A stretch of 64,000 bases of DNA from Pseudomonas sputi (GCF_021603585.1 NZ_BQHI01000004.1:1-64000); one strand, 5' to 3'. Positions 16,403 to 26,942 are shown, counted from the stretch's first letter. A program made the numbers and translations. The notes: a model not told the origin generated them from the sequence alone.

Positions 16403-19400
16403 ACCTGTCCGGTCCTTTCATCAAACGCCCGGTGGCGACCATGCTCCTGAGCCTGGCGATCATGCTGCTGGGCGGCGTGAGCTTCGGTCTGCTGCCGGTG
16501 TCGCCGCTGCCGCAAATGGACTTCCCGGTGATCGTGGTGCAGGCCAGCCTGCCCGGCGCCAGTCCGGAGGTCATGGCGTCCACCGTGGCCACGCCGCTGG
16601 AGCGCTCGTTCGGCGCCATCGCCGGCGTCAACACCATGAGCAGCCGCTCCAGCCAGGGCTCGACCCGGGTCATCCTGCAATTCGACCTCGACCGCGACAT
16701 CAACGGCGCGGCGCGGGAAGTGCAGGCGGCGATCAACGCCTCGCGCAACCTGCTGCCGAGCGGGATGCGCAGCATGCCGACCTACAAGAAGGTCAACCCG
16801 TCGCAGGCACCGATCATGGTGCTGTCGCTGACCTCGGACGTGCTGGAAAAAGGCCAGCTCTATGACCTGGCCTCGACCATCCTGTCCCAGAGCCTGTCCC
16901 AGGTGCAGGGCGTCGGTGAAGTGCAGATCGGCGGCAGCTCCCTGCCGGCGGTGCGCATCGAGCTCGAACCCCAGGCACTGAACCAGTACGGCGTAGCGCT
17001 CGACGATGTGCGCAAGACCATCGCCGAAGCCAACGTGCGCCGGCCCAAGGGCTCGGTCGAAGACGACCAGCGTCTGTGGCAGATCCAGGCCAACGACCAG
17101 CTGGAGAAAGCCAAGGATTATGAATCGCTGATCATCCACTACAACGGCGGCGCGGCGCTGCGCCTGAAGGACGTGGCCAAGGTCAGTGACGGCGTGGAAG
17201 ACCGCTACAACAGTGGTTTCTTCAACGATGACGCGGCGGTGCTGCTGGTGATCAACCGCCAGGCCGGCGCCAACATCATCGAGACGGTCAATGAGATCAA
17301 GGCCCAGTTGCCGGCGTTGCAGGCGGTGCTGCCGGCCAGCGTCAAACTGAACCTGGCGATGGACCGCTCGCCGGTAATCAAGGCCACCCTGCACGAAGCG
17401 GAAATGACCCTGCTGATCGCCGTTGCACTGGTGATCCTGGTGGTGTTCCTGTTCCTCGGTAACTTCCGTGCGTCCCTGATTCCGACATTGGCGGTGCCAG
17501 TGTCGCTGGTCGGCACCTTTGCGGTGATGTACCTCTACGGATTCTCGCTGAACAACCTGTCGCTGATGGCGCTGATTCTCGCCACCGGGCTGGTGGTGGA
17601 CGACGCCATCGTGGTGCTGGAGAACATTTCCCGGCATATCGACGAAGGCGTCAAACCGATGAAGGCCGCCTACCTCGGGGCCAAGGAAGTCGGTTTCACC
17701 TTGCTGTCGATGAACGTTTCGCTGGTGGCGGTGTTCCTGTCGATCCTGTTCATGGGCGGGATCATCGAAAGCCTGTTCCGTGAATTTTCCATCACCCTGG
17801 CGGCGGCCATCGTGGTGTCGCTGGTGGTTTCCCTGACGCTGACCCCGATGCTCTGCGCCCGCTGGCTCAAACCCCATACGCCGGGCAAGGAAAACCGCTT
17901 GCAACGCTGGAGCCGCCGCACCAACGACTGGATGGTCGGCAAATACGCCACCAGCCTCGACTGGGTGTTGCGTCACCGGCGCCTGACCTTGCTGAGCCTG
18001 ATCATCACCGTCGGGGTGAACATTGCCCTCTATGTGGTGGTGCCGAAAACCTTCATGCCGCAGCAGGACACCGGCCAGTTGATCGGTTTCGTGCGTGGTG
18101 ACGACGGCCTGTCGTTCAGCGTGATGCAGCCGAAAATGGAGACCTTCCGCCGCGCCGTGCTCAAGGACGAAGCGGTCGAGAGTGTCGCCGGGTTCATCGG
18201 TGGCACCAACGGCACCAACAACGCCTTCATGCTGGTGCGCCTGAAACCGATCAAGGAGCGCAATATCTCGGCGCAGAAGGTTATCGAGCGCCTGCGCAAG
18301 GAAATGCCCAAGGTGGCCGGTGCGCAGTTGATGCTGATGGCCGACCAGGACCTGCAATTTGGCGGCGGCCGCGAGCAGACCACTTCGCAGTACAGCTACA
18401 TTCTGCAAAGCGGTGATCTGGGTGAGTTGCGCGAGTGGTACCCGAAAGTGGTCACCGCGCTGCGGGCCTTGCCCGAGCTGACCGCCATCGACGCCCGCGA
18501 AGGGGCGGGTGCGCAGCAAGTGACATTGATCGTCGACCGCGATCAGGCCAAGCGCCTGGGCGTGGACATGGAGATGGTCACGGCGGTGCTCAACAATGCC
18601 TACAGCCAGCGGCAGATCTCCACGATTTACGACAGCCTCAACCAGTATCAGGTGGTGATGGAGGTCAATCCGAAATACGCCCAGGATCCGGTGACACTCA
18701 AACAGGTTCAGGTGATTACCGCCGACGGTGCGCGGATTCCGCTGTCGACCTTCGCTCACTATGAAAACAGCCTGGAAGACGACCGGGTCAGCCACGAAGG
18801 CCAGTTCGCCTCCGAGAGCATTTCCTTCGACATGGCCGAAGGTGTGACGGTAGAGCAGGGCAGTGCCGCCATCGAGCGGGCGATTGCCAAACTTGGCCTG
18901 CCGGAAGACGTGATCGTGAAAATGGCCGGCACCGCCGATGCGTTCGCCGCCACCCAGAAGGGCCAGCCGTTCATGATCCTCGGTGCGCTGCTGGCGGTGT
19001 ATCTGGTGCTGGGCGTGCTGTATGAAAGCTACATTCACCCGCTGACGATCCTGTCGACGCTGCCGTCGGCCGGGGTCGGCGCGTTGCTGTCGATCTATGT
19101 GCTGGGCGGCGAGTTCAGTCTGATCTCGCTGCTCGGACTGTTCCTGCTGATCGGCGTGGTGAAGAAAAACGCAATCCTGATGATCGACCTGGCGCTGCAA
19201 CTGGAGCGTCATGAGGGCATGGCGCCGCAGGAGTCGATCCGCAGCGCCTGTCTGCAACGCTTGCGACCGATCCTGATGACCACGCTGGCGGCGATCCTTG
19301 GCGCCTTGCCGTTGCTGCTGGGCCGGGCCGAAGGCGCGGAAATGCGTCAGCCGCTGGGCCTGACCATCATCGGCGGGCTGGTTTTCAGCCAGGTGCTGAC

Positions 19401-19506
19401 CCTTTACACCACGCCTGTGGTTTACCTCTATCTCGACAAGTTGCGCCATCGTTTCAACAGGTGGCGTGGCGTGCGTACCGATGCCGCTCTGGAAACTCCG
19501 CTATGA
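16399..19506 (+). CDS. muxC: RND efflux pump subunit MuxC (MdtC-type)
   Basis: A 1035-residue RND transporter, paralogous to the preceding gene. It starts [20 protein letters not shown], the typical cytoplasmic amphipathic helix plus TM1. The TM4 motif [18 protein letters not shown] and the TM10 region [16 protein letters not shown] are intact. MdtC/MuxC subunits supply one of the two pump types in the B2C or BC2 trimer. The start codon overlaps the muxB stop (ATGA), and its own stop overlaps opmB, so the operon is translationally coupled throughout. Confidence 0.93.
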   Translation: MNLSGPFIKRPVATMLLSLAIMLLGGVSFGLLPVSPLPQMDFPVIVVQASLPGASPEVMASTVATPLERSFGAIAGVNTMSSRSSQGSTRVILQFDLDRDINGAAREVQAAINASRNLLPSGMRSMPTYKKVNPSQAPIMVLSLTSDVLEKGQLYDLASTILSQSLSQVQGVGEVQIGGSSLPAVRIELEPQALNQYGVALDDVRKTIAEANVRRPKGSVEDDQRLWQIQANDQLEKAKDYESLIIHYNGGAALRLKDVAKVSDGVEDRYNSGFFNDDAAVLLVINRQAGANIIETVNEIKAQLPALQAVLPASVKLNLAMDRSPVIKATLHEAEMTLLIAVALVILVVFLFLGNFRASLIPTLAVPVSLVGTFAVMYLYGFSLNNLSLMALILATGLVVDDAIVVLENISRHIDEGVKPMKAAYLGAKEVGFTLLSMNVSLVAVFLSILFMGGIIESLFREFSITLAAAIVVSLVVSLTLTPMLCARWLKPHTPGKENRLQRWSRRTNDWMVGKYATSLDWVLRHRRLTLLSLIITVGVNIALYVVVPKTFMPQQDTGQLIGFVRGDDGLSFSVMQPKMETFRRAVLKDEAVESVAGFIGGTNGTNNAFMLVRLKPIKERNISAQKVIERLRKEMPKVAGAQLMLMADQDLQFGGGREQTTSQYSYILQSGDLGELREWYPKVVTALRALPELTAIDAREGAGAQQVTLIVDRDQAKRLGVDMEMVTAVLNNAYSQRQISTIYDSLNQYQVVMEVNPKYAQDPVTLKQVQVITADGARIPLSTFAHYENSLEDDRVSHEGQFASESISFDMAEGVTVEQGSAAIERAIAKLGLPEDVIVKMAGTADAFAATQKGQPFMILGALLAVYLVLGVLYESYIHPLTILSTLPSAGVGALLSIYVLGGEFSLISLLGLFLLIGVVKKNAILMIDLALQLERHEGMAPQESIRSACLQRLRPILMTTLAAILGALPLLLGRAEGAEMRQPLGLTIIGGLVFSQVLTLYTTPVVYLYLDKLRHRFNRWRGVRTDAALETPL

Positions 19507-20972
19507 ATGATCGTTCGCTTATCCAACTGGCCAGTGTGCGCGGCTCGCGTTTGTTGAGCCTGTCACTGTGCGTGGCGATGCTCAGTGCCTGCGCTGTCGG
19601 CCCGGATTATCAGCGCCCGCAGACCGCCGAAATCGCCCAGTACAAGGAAGCCGAAGGCTGGCGTCAGGCCAACCCGAGCGATTCCCTGGCGCGCGGTGCC
19701 TGGTGGGAGCTGTATGGCGATCGTCAGCTCAACGAGCTGATCGAGAAACTCAACAGTTCCAACCAGACTGTCGCCCAGTCCGAAGCCCAGTACCGTCAGG
19801 CCCAGGCGTTGGTACGCAGCGCGCGCGGGGCGTTTTACCCGAGCGTTGATCTGAGTGCCGGCAAGACCCGTTCCAGCCAGGGCACCGGCAGCAGCAGTTC
19901 GAGCCTGAGCAGTTCCTCCAGCGGCATTCGTGACACCTACAGCGCGCAACTGGGCGTGAGCTGGGAAGCGGATGTCTGGGGCAAGCTGCGTCGTGGCCTG
20001 GAAGCCAATGAGGCCAGCGCCCAGGCGAGCTACGCCGATCTGGCGGCGATGCGTTTGAGCCAGCAGTCGGAGCTGGTGCAGAACTACCTGCAATTGCGGG
20101 TGATCGATCAGCAGAAACGTTTGCTCGAATCGACAGTGGCGGCTTACGAGCGCTCGCTGAAAATGACCATGAACCAGTACAACGCCGGGGTTTCCGGGCG
20201 CGATGCGGTAGCCCAGGCGCAGACCCAGCTGAAAACCACCCAGGGCGATCTGGTGGACCTGATCTGGCAGCGGGCGCAGTTCGAAAACGCCATCGCGGTG
20301 CTGACCGGCCAGCCGCCCGCCGAATTCAACATTGCCGAAACCCAGGACATTCCCACGCTGCCGCAGATCCCGCTGAGCCTGCCGTCGCAGTTGCTCGAGC
20401 GCCGCCCGGACATCGCCTCGGCCGAGCGCTCGGTGATGGCTGCCAACGCCAACATCGGCGTGGCCAAGGCTGCGTACTACCCGGATTTCAGCCTGAGTAT
20501 GAGCGGCGGCTACAGCAGCAGTACCTCGCAGAACCTCATCAGCCTGCCGAACCGCTTCTGGTCGGTGGGGCCGAAAATGACCTTGCCGCTGTTCGACGGC
20601 GGCATCCGTTCGGCCGAAGTCGACCGCACCGAAGCCGTGTACGACCAGACCGTGGCCAAATACCGCCAGACGGTGCTCGACGGTTTCCGCGAGGTGGAAA
20701 ACTATCTGGTGCAATTGAAGGTGTACGAAGACGAAGCGGCCGTGCGCCAGGAAGCCCTCGACGCGGCACGGGATTCGCTGCGCCTGACCGAAAACCAGTA
20801 CAAGGCCGGGGTGATTGCTTATCTCGATGTAGTGACGGTGCAGGCGACGGCGCTGAGCAATGAACGCACAGTCCTGAATATTCTGCAGAGCCGTTTGATT
20901 GCCAGTGTGCAGCTGATTGCGGCGCTGGGCGGTGGCTGGGACGGGCAGCTGGAAACCACGGATAACCGCTGA
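19503..20972 (+). CDS. opmB: Outer-membrane efflux lipoprotein OpmB (TolC family)
   Basis: A 489-residue RND-type outer-membrane factor. The start at 19503 overlaps the muxC stop by 4 bp and gives a signal peptide ending AMLSAC, with lipobox Cys at about residue 24; the next residues AVGPDYQRP are the classic N-terminus of NodT/OprM-type factors. Two OEP repeats each form two beta strands and long helices. The second repeat contains LPSQLLERRPDIASAER and AAYYPDFSLS, and the end contains YKAGVIAYLDVVTVQ. It forms a trimeric channel for MuxABC. An in-frame start 14 codons upstream lies inside muxC and is rejected. Confidence 0.92.
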   Translation: MNDRSLIQLASVRGSRLLSLSLCVAMLSACAVGPDYQRPQTAEIAQYKEAEGWRQANPSDSLARGAWWELYGDRQLNELIEKLNSSNQTVAQSEAQYRQAQALVRSARGAFYPSVDLSAGKTRSSQGTGSSSSSLSSSSSGIRDTYSAQLGVSWEADVWGKLRRGLEANEASAQASYADLAAMRLSQQSELVQNYLQLRVIDQQKRLLESTVAAYERSLKMTMNQYNAGVSGRDAVAQAQTQLKTTQGDLVDLIWQRAQFENAIAVLTGQPPAEFNIAETQDIPTLPQIPLSLPSQLLERRPDIASAERSVMAANANIGVAKAAYYPDFSLSMSGGYSSSTSQNLISLPNRFWSVGPKMTLPLFDGGIRSAEVDRTEAVYDQTVAKYRQTVLDGFREVENYLVQLKVYEDEAAVRQEALDAARDSLRLTENQYKAGVIAYLDVVTVQATALSNERTVLNILQSRLIASVQLIAALGGGWDGQLETTDNR

Positions 20973-20983
20973 CGTGAAGCCAT

Positions 20984-21014
20984 GATCGTTCCCACGCAGA
21001 GCGTGGGAACGATC
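20984..21014. repeat. REP-type palindrome after opmB
   Basis: GATCGTTCCCACGC and its exact complement with an AGA loop, 11 bp after the opmB stop. It is base-for-base identical to the copy at 37681-37711. Confidence 0.9.
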
Positions 21015-21158
21015 TGTTCTGTGTCTTCGCCACCGGGCTAGAGCCTTGTCAGACGATCAAACAAGCGTTTCATCGGCTTGATGGCCATTTGATTACTTAG
21101 TCAGTGCGTTCTGCTGCGCAATCAGTACAATCGCCGCATTTGGCCTCGCTGAGAATGG

Positions 21159-23273
21159 ATGCAGTACCGCGAGGTGGTCACGAGAATGCTCATGCTCATC
21201 GGTAGCTATTCCTTCACGCTGGTTTTCATTTCGCTGTGTGTGGCGATCCTCGCTTCGTACACCGCGCTCGATCTCACCGGGCGCATTGCCACTGCCAAGG
21301 GCCGCGCCGTGCATTTGTGGACGGCCGGCGGGGCATTTGCCATGGGCATCGGCGTCTGGTCGATGCATTTCATTGGCATGCTGGCATTCAAACTGCCGAT
21401 CAGCCTCGGTTATGACATTTCGATCACGGCGCTCTCATTGCTGATCGCCGTGCTGTCCTGCGGTTTTGCCCTGTGGCTGGTGAGCCAGCCGAAACTGCCG
21501 GCCTGGCAACTGGCCTTTGGCGCGCTGATCATGGGCGCCGGCATCAGCGCCATGCATTACACCGGCATGGCCGCGATGCGCATGCAACCGGGCATCGACT
21601 ACGATCCGACCCTGTTCGGCGCCTCGTTGTTGATCGCCGTCGGTGCTTCGGCGGCAGCGCTGTGGATCGCCTTCCGCCTGCGTCAGCATTCGCCTTACGT
21701 GCGGCTGTTTCGGGCCGGGGCGGCGATTGTCATGGGCGTGGCGATTGTCGGCATGCATTACACCGGCATGGCCGCGGCGCGGTTTCCCGACGGCAGTTTC
21801 TGCGGCGCGGCGTTCAGCGGCCTGAACGGCAAAGGCCTCGACAATCTGGTGCTGATCACCACGCTGGCGGTGTTGGCCATCGCGTTGCTGACCTCGATTC
21901 TCGATGCGCGCCTCGAAGCCCGTACGGCTGATCTGGCTCATTCCTTGACCGTGGCCAACCGCGAACTCACCCAACTGGCCCTGCACGACCCCCTGACCGG
22001 CCTGCCGAACCGGATGTTGCTGGACGACCGGATCAATCAGGCGATGAAAGAGGTCAACGAGCAGGGTGGCTGTTTTGCGCTGATGTTCATCGATCTGGAC
22101 GGCTTCAAACCGGTCAACGACGCGTTCGGGCACCACATGGGTGACCAGTTGCTGCGCGAAGTGGCGGTGCGTCTGCGCGAAGACTTGCGCAGCCTCGACA
22201 CGCTGGCGCGGATCGGCGGCGATGAGTTTGTCCTGCTGGTGCGCCTGACCGAACCCGACGATGCACTGGGCCTGGCGGCGCGTCAGGTGGGCCTGATCGC
22301 TCAGTCATTCCGGGTCGCCGAGCATGAACTGCAGATTTCCGCCAGCGTCGGCATTGCGCTCTACCCCGGCAACGGGGAAAGTGCCCAGGAACTGCTGATG
22401 AACGCCGACGCCGCGATGTACCACGCCAAGGGCGGCGGCAAGAACGGTTACAGCTTCTTCGACGTTTCGATGAACAGCAACGCCCGCAAGCAATTGCAAC
22501 TGTTGCAGGACCTGCGGGCAGCACTGGAGCACAGCGAGTTCTGCCTGCATTACCAACCCAAATTCCACGCCGCTGACGGTCACCCGGTCGGTGCCGAAGC
22601 GTTGCTGCGCTGGGAACATCCGGTCCACGGCATGCTGATGCCGGACACGTTCATCGATCTGGCGGAGAAGACCGGGCTGATCATTCCGATTGGCGAATGG
22701 GTGCTCAACGAAGCCTGCAGGCAGATGCGCGAATGGTACGTGCTGGGCTACACCGACTGGCGGATCGCGGTGAACCTGTCGGCGTTGCAGTTCTGCCACG
22801 CCGGGCTGGTGCGAAGCGTGGCCAAGGCTTTGGCCACCCACCATTTGCCGGCCAACAGCCTGACCCTGGAAATCACCGAAACCACCGCCATGAGCGACGC
22901 CGATGCGAGCATGACGGTGTTGCAGGAGCTGTCGGACATGGGCGTCGATCTGTCCATCGATGACTTCGGAACCGGCTATTCCAGCCTGATGTACCTCAAG
23001 CGTCTGCCGGCCAATGAGCTGAAGATCGATCGCGGTTTCGTCCGTGATCTGGAACACGACAGCGACGATGCGGCGATCGTTTCGGCAATTGTCGCCCTGG
23101 GTCAGGCGCTGGGGCTGCGCATTGTGGCCGAAGGCGTCGAGACCGACTCGCAACAGGACTTCCTGACGCAACTGGGCTGCGATTCGCTGCAAGGTTATCT
23201 ACTTGGTCACCCGATGCCGGCGGATCGCTTTCTGCAGGACGTCGCGCGCGGCAAACCATTGGCGGTGAGCTGA
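21159..23273 (+). CDS. MHYT-GGDEF-EAL cyclic-di-GMP enzyme (MucR-like)
   Basis: A 704-residue membrane protein. Seven N-terminal helices form an MHYT sensor (about 10-250), with the repeated motifs SMHFIGM, AMHYTGMAAM and GMHYTGMAAA, which are proposed to bind copper and sense diatomic gases. A GGDEF domain (about 275-435) has an intact RIGGDEF active site, and an EAL domain (about 450-700) has intact EALLRW, an NLS..Q motif and DDFGTGYSSL. Both cyclase and phosphodiesterase activities are therefore possible. The layout equals P. aeruginosa MucR (PA1727, alginate control) and NbdA; I lean to MucR but cannot exclude NbdA. Start alternatives are 21159 and ATG 21186; the latter places MLMLIGSYSF first, like relatives. 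Confidence 0.88.
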   Translation: MQYREVVTRMLMLIGSYSFTLVFISLCVAILASYTALDLTGRIATAKGRAVHLWTAGGAFAMGIGVWSMHFIGMLAFKLPISLGYDISITALSLLIAVLSCGFALWLVSQPKLPAWQLAFGALIMGAGISAMHYTGMAAMRMQPGIDYDPTLFGASLLIAVGASAAALWIAFRLRQHSPYVRLFRAGAAIVMGVAIVGMHYTGMAAARFPDGSFCGAAFSGLNGKGLDNLVLITTLAVLAIALLTSILDARLEARTADLAHSLTVANRELTQLALHDPLTGLPNRMLLDDRINQAMKEVNEQGGCFALMFIDLDGFKPVNDAFGHHMGDQLLREVAVRLREDLRSLDTLARIGGDEFVLLVRLTEPDDALGLAARQVGLIAQSFRVAEHELQISASVGIALYPGNGESAQELLMNADAAMYHAKGGGKNGYSFFDVSMNSNARKQLQLLQDLRAALEHSEFCLHYQPKFHAADGHPVGAEALLRWEHPVHGMLMPDTFIDLAEKTGLIIPIGEWVLNEACRQMREWYVLGYTDWRIAVNLSALQFCHAGLVRSVAKALATHHLPANSLTLEITETTAMSDADASMTVLQELSDMGVDLSIDDFGTGYSSLMYLKRLPANELKIDRGFVRDLEHDSDDAAIVSAIVALGQALGLRIVAEGVETDSQQDFLTQLGCDSLQGYLLGHPMPADRFLQDVARGKPLAVS

Positions 23274-23279
23274 GCCACT

Positions 23280-23308
23280 CATTGCAGGTCATGCAAAACC
23301 CTGCAATG
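23280..23308. repeat. Inverted repeat between the c-di-GMP gene and the SDR gene
   Basis: CATTGCAGG and CCTGCAATG with an 11-nt spacer, 6 bp after the upstream stop. There is no T-run, so it could be a weak terminator or an operator for the SDR gene, whose start is 50 bp downstream. Confidence 0.4.
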
Positions 23309-23358
23309 ACGGTTATTCTTGCCCCGACTGTTACGTGTGCATCGGGGGAAAGGCCAGC

Positions 23359-24105
23359 ATGGATAAAGTCATTGTGATCACCGGCGGCGGTCGTGGAATC
23401 GGTGCGGCCACCGCGCTGTTGGCTGCCGAGCAAGGCTATCGGATCTGCATCAATTACCAGACGGACGAACAGGCCGCACACCATGTGCTCGATCAGGTTC
23501 GGGAACGCGGCGCGACGGCCATCGCCGTGCGTGCCGACGTCAGTATCGAAGACGAAGTGATCGCGCTGTTCCACCGGGTCGACACCGAGCTGGGCCGGGT
23601 CACTGCCCTGGTGAACAACGCCGGCACCGTCGGGCACAAGTCGCGGGTCGACGAAATGTCCGAATTCCGCATCCTCAAAATCATGAAAACCAACGTGCTG
23701 GCGCCGATCCTCTGCGCCAAGCACGCGATCCTGCGCATGTCACCCAAACACGGCGGGCAGGGCGGCAGTATCGTCAACGTCTCCTCGGTCGCCGCGCGGC
23801 TGGGCTCGCCCAATGAGTATGTCGATTACGCCGCCTCCAAAGGTGCGCTGGATAGCTTCACCATCGGTCTGTCCAAGGAAGTGGCGGGCGAGGGGATTCG
23901 GGTGAATGCGGTGCGCCCGGGATACATCTATACCGATTTTCACGCCTTGAGCGGCGACCCGGATCGGGTCAGCAAACTGGAGTCGGCGATTCCGATGGCC
24001 CGGGGCGGGCGGCCGGATGAGGTGGCGGAGGCGATTGTGTGGTTGTTGTCGGACAAGGCTTCGTATGCCACCGGCACTTTTGTCGATCTCGGCGGCGGGC
24101 GTTAG
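23359..24105 (+). CDS. Short-chain dehydrogenase/reductase (classical SDR)
   Basis: A 248-residue NAD(P)-dependent oxidoreductase of the classical SDR family. The Rossmann cofactor loop is TGGGRGIGA at residues 8-16, followed by NNAG (about 89-92). The catalytic Ser lies in NVSSVAARL, and the YxxxK pair in VDYAASKGALD, so the active site is complete. The C-terminal FVDLGGGR is typical. The start at 23359 (MDKVIVITGG) fits the family better than the GTG 8 codons upstream. Substrate unknown; sugar-alcohol or 3-oxoacyl substrates are both common for this type. It ends at a good terminator. Confidence 0.88.
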   Translation: MDKVIVITGGGRGIGAATALLAAEQGYRICINYQTDEQAAHHVLDQVRERGATAIAVRADVSIEDEVIALFHRVDTELGRVTALVNNAGTVGHKSRVDEMSEFRILKIMKTNVLAPILCAKHAILRMSPKHGGQGGSIVNVSSVAARLGSPNEYVDYAASKGALDSFTIGLSKEVAGEGIRVNAVRPGYIYTDFHALSGDPDRVSKLESAIPMARGGRPDEVAEAIVWLLSDKASYATGTFVDLGGGR

Positions 24106-24120
24106 TCATCGCTATCCTCG

Positions 24121-24156
24121 AACCCGATGACGAAGGTTGTCGGGTTTTCTGTTTTC
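24121..24156 (+). terminator. Rho-independent terminator after the SDR gene
   Basis: An 11-bp imperfect stem AACCCGAtGAC/GTTgTCGGGTT with loop GAAG, followed by TTCTGTTTTC. It sits 15 bp after the stop. Confidence 0.75.
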
Positions 24157-24213
24157 ATGAGGAAAACAAGCCCACAAGGCTTTTGTAACGGTTGTTCGAC
24201 ATAAGGATTGTCA

Positions 24214-25494
24214 GTGTCATTTTTCGTCCTGTTTTCCCCTTACTACGCTATCGCTCTTTCCGGTACCTACTCCCTGCTTCAGAACTTTCAGGCAATGGGC
24301 TGGGCCCAAATGAGCATTTTTCCGGGCGGGCTCGGAGTGTTCGAAGCGGTCAGGATGATCTCCGGCGCCTATCTGCTGTTGCTGCCTTTGGTGTTTTTGC
24401 TGAACATCGTGGCGGCTTCCGTGCTGTCAAAGCGACTGGCATGGGTGTTGGGGCTGGTATGGCTGTCGCCCTGCGTGCTGAAGATGTTTGGAATCCAGTG
24501 GTTCCACGCCGTGGTTCCCGAGAAATATGTCATCGGTTCGGGCGGAGCCGATCAGCTTGGAAGTGCTACCGGCGCACTGATCAATGCTTTCGTCATGGTC
24601 GTCATCGCTTGGTCGATATCGACGTTGTTGCTTCACCTGATGCGGGCAGGGAAAAGGTCAAAGAGTGCTTTTGACCATTTGTGGTACCTGTTGGGGCTGA
24701 CGGCAATTGTCTTTTATGTTTCTGATAATGGATTCAGCAGCGAGGTTGAACATCTGGCTGAAACCAATCGGGATTTGAGTCGCGCTTTCACTCTGCTCAA
24801 TGGCCAGATTGAACGGGAGTACTCCAACTGCTGGAGCTCTGGGCTGAAAGAAACCCAACCTTTGCTTTGCGGTTGGCTTGGACGTGCTCGCGATTACTTG
24901 GATCGGGCCTCGGAAAATAACTGGGTCGGGCGGAAATACTCAACAGCTCCGAACAGCGACGAACTTTTTTCCTTGTCAGCCCGCGATGGCGCTGATTCGC
25001 GTGCCGTAGTGCAAGCTATTCGTGAATACAACGATCAAGTGTGCTCTGAGCGACGTAACGCGAACCCGGCTTGTCAAACAGTTCCTATCGAGCTCAACCT
25101 GCATCCTCTGATGCTCGATGGTCGTGTCAGCCCTTATGCGACCTACGCAATATCCGCTGAAGCAGTCATGCCCACCATCAATCGCAAGTGGGGAAACTCG
25201 ATCAAGGAGCAGGATCAGGTAAACGCCCAGAAATCCCTGAAAAACAAACGCTGGGCCTACCTCACGTTCTTGTTCTCATTTTTGATTGGTATCAAGGTCT
25301 CCCATGCCAGTCGCGAGTTGTTCGGCGGCAGTGAGTTACCGCTTATACGGTCGTTTTTTCGTCGTCTGAATCGCCGAGTCTGGACGCTCTTGGTCGTGGT
25401 ATTGCTGGCATTGATGCTGAGTTTGCTGGCCTTGGTCGGCTTTCTCGCATTCGGTCATCCATTCAATCGCCAAACGGCGGGAGTCGAGCGATAA
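24214..25494 (+). CDS. Unknown multi-pass membrane protein with a Cys-containing loop
   Basis: A 426-residue protein that I do not recognise. GTG 24214 is chosen as start because AAGG lies 7 bp upstream; TTG at 24208 would be too close to it. Helices are predicted at about 45-70 (SGAYLLLLPLVFLLNIVAA), 72-90, 118-143 and 150-165. A long loop (about 170-340) contains four cysteines (NCWSS, LLCGW, QVCSER, PACQT) that could pair in the periplasm. Further helices lie at about 345-365 and 385-415 (LLVVVLLALMLSLLALVGFLAF). Codon use is clearly more AT-rich than in neighbouring genes, hinting at acquisition. Its stop is 3 bp from the convergent MocR gene. Confidence 0.6.
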   Translation: MSFFVLFSPYYAIALSGTYSLLQNFQAMGWAQMSIFPGGLGVFEAVRMISGAYLLLLPLVFLLNIVAASVLSKRLAWVLGLVWLSPCVLKMFGIQWFHAVVPEKYVIGSGGADQLGSATGALINAFVMVVIAWSISTLLLHLMRAGKRSKSAFDHLWYLLGLTAIVFYVSDNGFSSEVEHLAETNRDLSRAFTLLNGQIEREYSNCWSSGLKETQPLLCGWLGRARDYLDRASENNWVGRKYSTAPNSDELFSLSARDGADSRAVVQAIREYNDQVCSERRNANPACQTVPIELNLHPLMLDGRVSPYATYAISAEAVMPTINRKWGNSIKEQDQVNAQKSLKNKRWAYLTFLFSFLIGIKVSHASRELFGGSELPLIRSFFRRLNRRVWTLLVVVLLALMLSLLALVGFLAFGHPFNRQTAGVER

Positions 25495-25497
25495 CGC

Positions 25498-26907
25498 TCA
25501 AAATGATCTGACGATTCGCCCCAGCGTCTCCATCGCTTTCTCCGCATCCTCGGTCCACGGGCTGCCGTAGTTCAACCGGATGCAGTTCCTGAATCGCTGG
25601 GTCGGTGAAAAGATCGGCCCCGGTGCAATGCTGATCCCCTGCGCCAACGCCATCTGAAACAACTTCAACGAATCCATCTGCGGTGGCAGTTCCAGCCACA
25701 GGAAGTAGCCGCCGGCCGGTTGACTGACGCGCGTCTGCGCCGGGAAGTAACGGGCGATGGCCGCGAGCATCGCGCTTTGCTGTTCTTCCAGGGCGTAGCG
25801 CAGTTTGCGCAGGTGACGGTCGTAGCCCCCGTGTTGCAAGTAGTCGGCGATGGCTGCTTGGGCCGGCATCGAGGCGCACAGCGAAGTCATCAGTTTCAGT
25901 CGTTCGATTTTCTGCGCATAGCGTCCGGCGGCGACCCAACCGATGCGGTAGCCGGGGGCCAGGCTCTTGGCGAATGAACCGCAATGCATCACCAGACCTT
26001 CGGTATCGAAAGCCTTGGCCGGTTTCGGTGCCTGCTGGCCGTAATAGAGTTCGGCGTAAACATCGTCTTCGATCAGCGGCACCTGATGCTGTTTCAGCAG
26101 TTCCACCAGTTCCTGTTTCTTAGCCTCGGGCATGGTTGCACCCATCGGATTCTGAAAACTGGTCATGCACCAGCAGGCCTTGATCGGGTGTCGTTCCAGC
26201 GTCTGGGCGAGCACGCCGAGGTCGATGCCGTCGCGCGGATGCACGGGGATTTCCACGGCTTTGAGTTTCAGGCGCTCCAGCACTTGCAGGCTGGCGTAGA
26301 ACGCCGGGGCTTCGATGGCCACCAGATCACCGGGCTCGGTCACGGCTTGCAGGCACAGGTTCAGCGCTTCGAGTGCGCCGTTGGTGATCAGCAGTTCCTC
26401 CATCGGCAGCATCAGGCCGCCGACCATGTAGCGCAGGGCGATCTGCCGGCGCAGTTGCGGGTTGCCCGGTGACATGTCGGTGACCACCATGCGCGGGTCC
26501 ATCTCCCGCGCGGCGCTGGCCAGCGAGCGGGACAGGCGTTGCAGCGGAAACAGGGTCGGGCTGGGGAACGCCGAGCCGAACGGCACGGTGCTCGGGTCCT
26601 TGATCGATTCCAGCACCGAGAACACCAGTTCGCTGACGTCGACCTTGGTCGACTCGTTGACCTGGCTGCTGATCACCGGCTCCGAGAACGGGCTCGGGGC
26701 GTGGGCGTTGACGAAGTAGCCGGAGCGCGGGCGCGCACGGATCAGGCCGCGACGTTCCAGCAGATAGTAGGCCTGGAACACCGTGGACGGGCTGACGCCG
26801 TAAGTCTGGCTCGCGTAGCGCACCGACGGCACCCGCTGACCGGGGCCGAGGACGCCGGAGCGGATCAGTTCAGCGATGTCGTCGGCGAATTTTTCGTAGC
26901 GTTTCAT
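25498..26907 (-). CDS. mpaR: MocR-family transcriptional regulator, MpaR-like (PA4132)
   Basis: A 469-residue GntR/MocR regulator. Residues 1-70 are a winged helix (RSGVLGPGQRVPSVRYASQ and VSPSTVFQAYYLLERRGLIR). The rest is a fold-type I aminotransferase-like domain with the PLP lysine expected in SFAKSLAPGYRIGWV. The start at 26907 begins MKRYEKFADDIAELI; an upstream in-frame start reads into non-homologous residues. It lies 85 bp after ccoG on the same strand. In P. aeruginosa the MocR regulator PA4132 (MpaR, tied to PQS/anthranilate control) is the direct neighbour of the ccoG paralog PA4131, so synteny supports the name. A 10-bp perfect inverted repeat lies in its promoter. Confidence 0.8.
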   Translation of the reverse strand: MKRYEKFADDIAELIRSGVLGPGQRVPSVRYASQTYGVSPSTVFQAYYLLERRGLIRARPRSGYFVNAHAPSPFSEPVISSQVNESTKVDVSELVFSVLESIKDPSTVPFGSAFPSPTLFPLQRLSRSLASAAREMDPRMVVTDMSPGNPQLRRQIALRYMVGGLMLPMEELLITNGALEALNLCLQAVTEPGDLVAIEAPAFYASLQVLERLKLKAVEIPVHPRDGIDLGVLAQTLERHPIKACWCMTSFQNPMGATMPEAKKQELVELLKQHQVPLIEDDVYAELYYGQQAPKPAKAFDTEGLVMHCGSFAKSLAPGYRIGWVAAGRYAQKIERLKLMTSLCASMPAQAAIADYLQHGGYDRHLRKLRYALEEQQSAMLAAIARYFPAQTRVSQPAGGYFLWLELPPQMDSLKLFQMALAQGISIAPGPIFSPTQRFRNCIRLNYGSPWTEDAEKAMETLGRIVRSF

Positions 26908-26942
26908 CGATGTCCTGCAATGGAAGGAATTTGAAAAACGGC

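Noticed and set aside
16327-19449. A 1040-codon open frame opposite muxC
   Set aside because: It is an antisense shadow caused by high third-position GC. The product is His/Gln/Arg-rich low-complexity sequence, and the muxC protein has full RND motifs.
24208-24210. TTG as start of the unknown membrane protein
   Set aside because: It directly follows the AAGGA ribosome site, leaving no spacing; GTG at 24214 has proper spacing.
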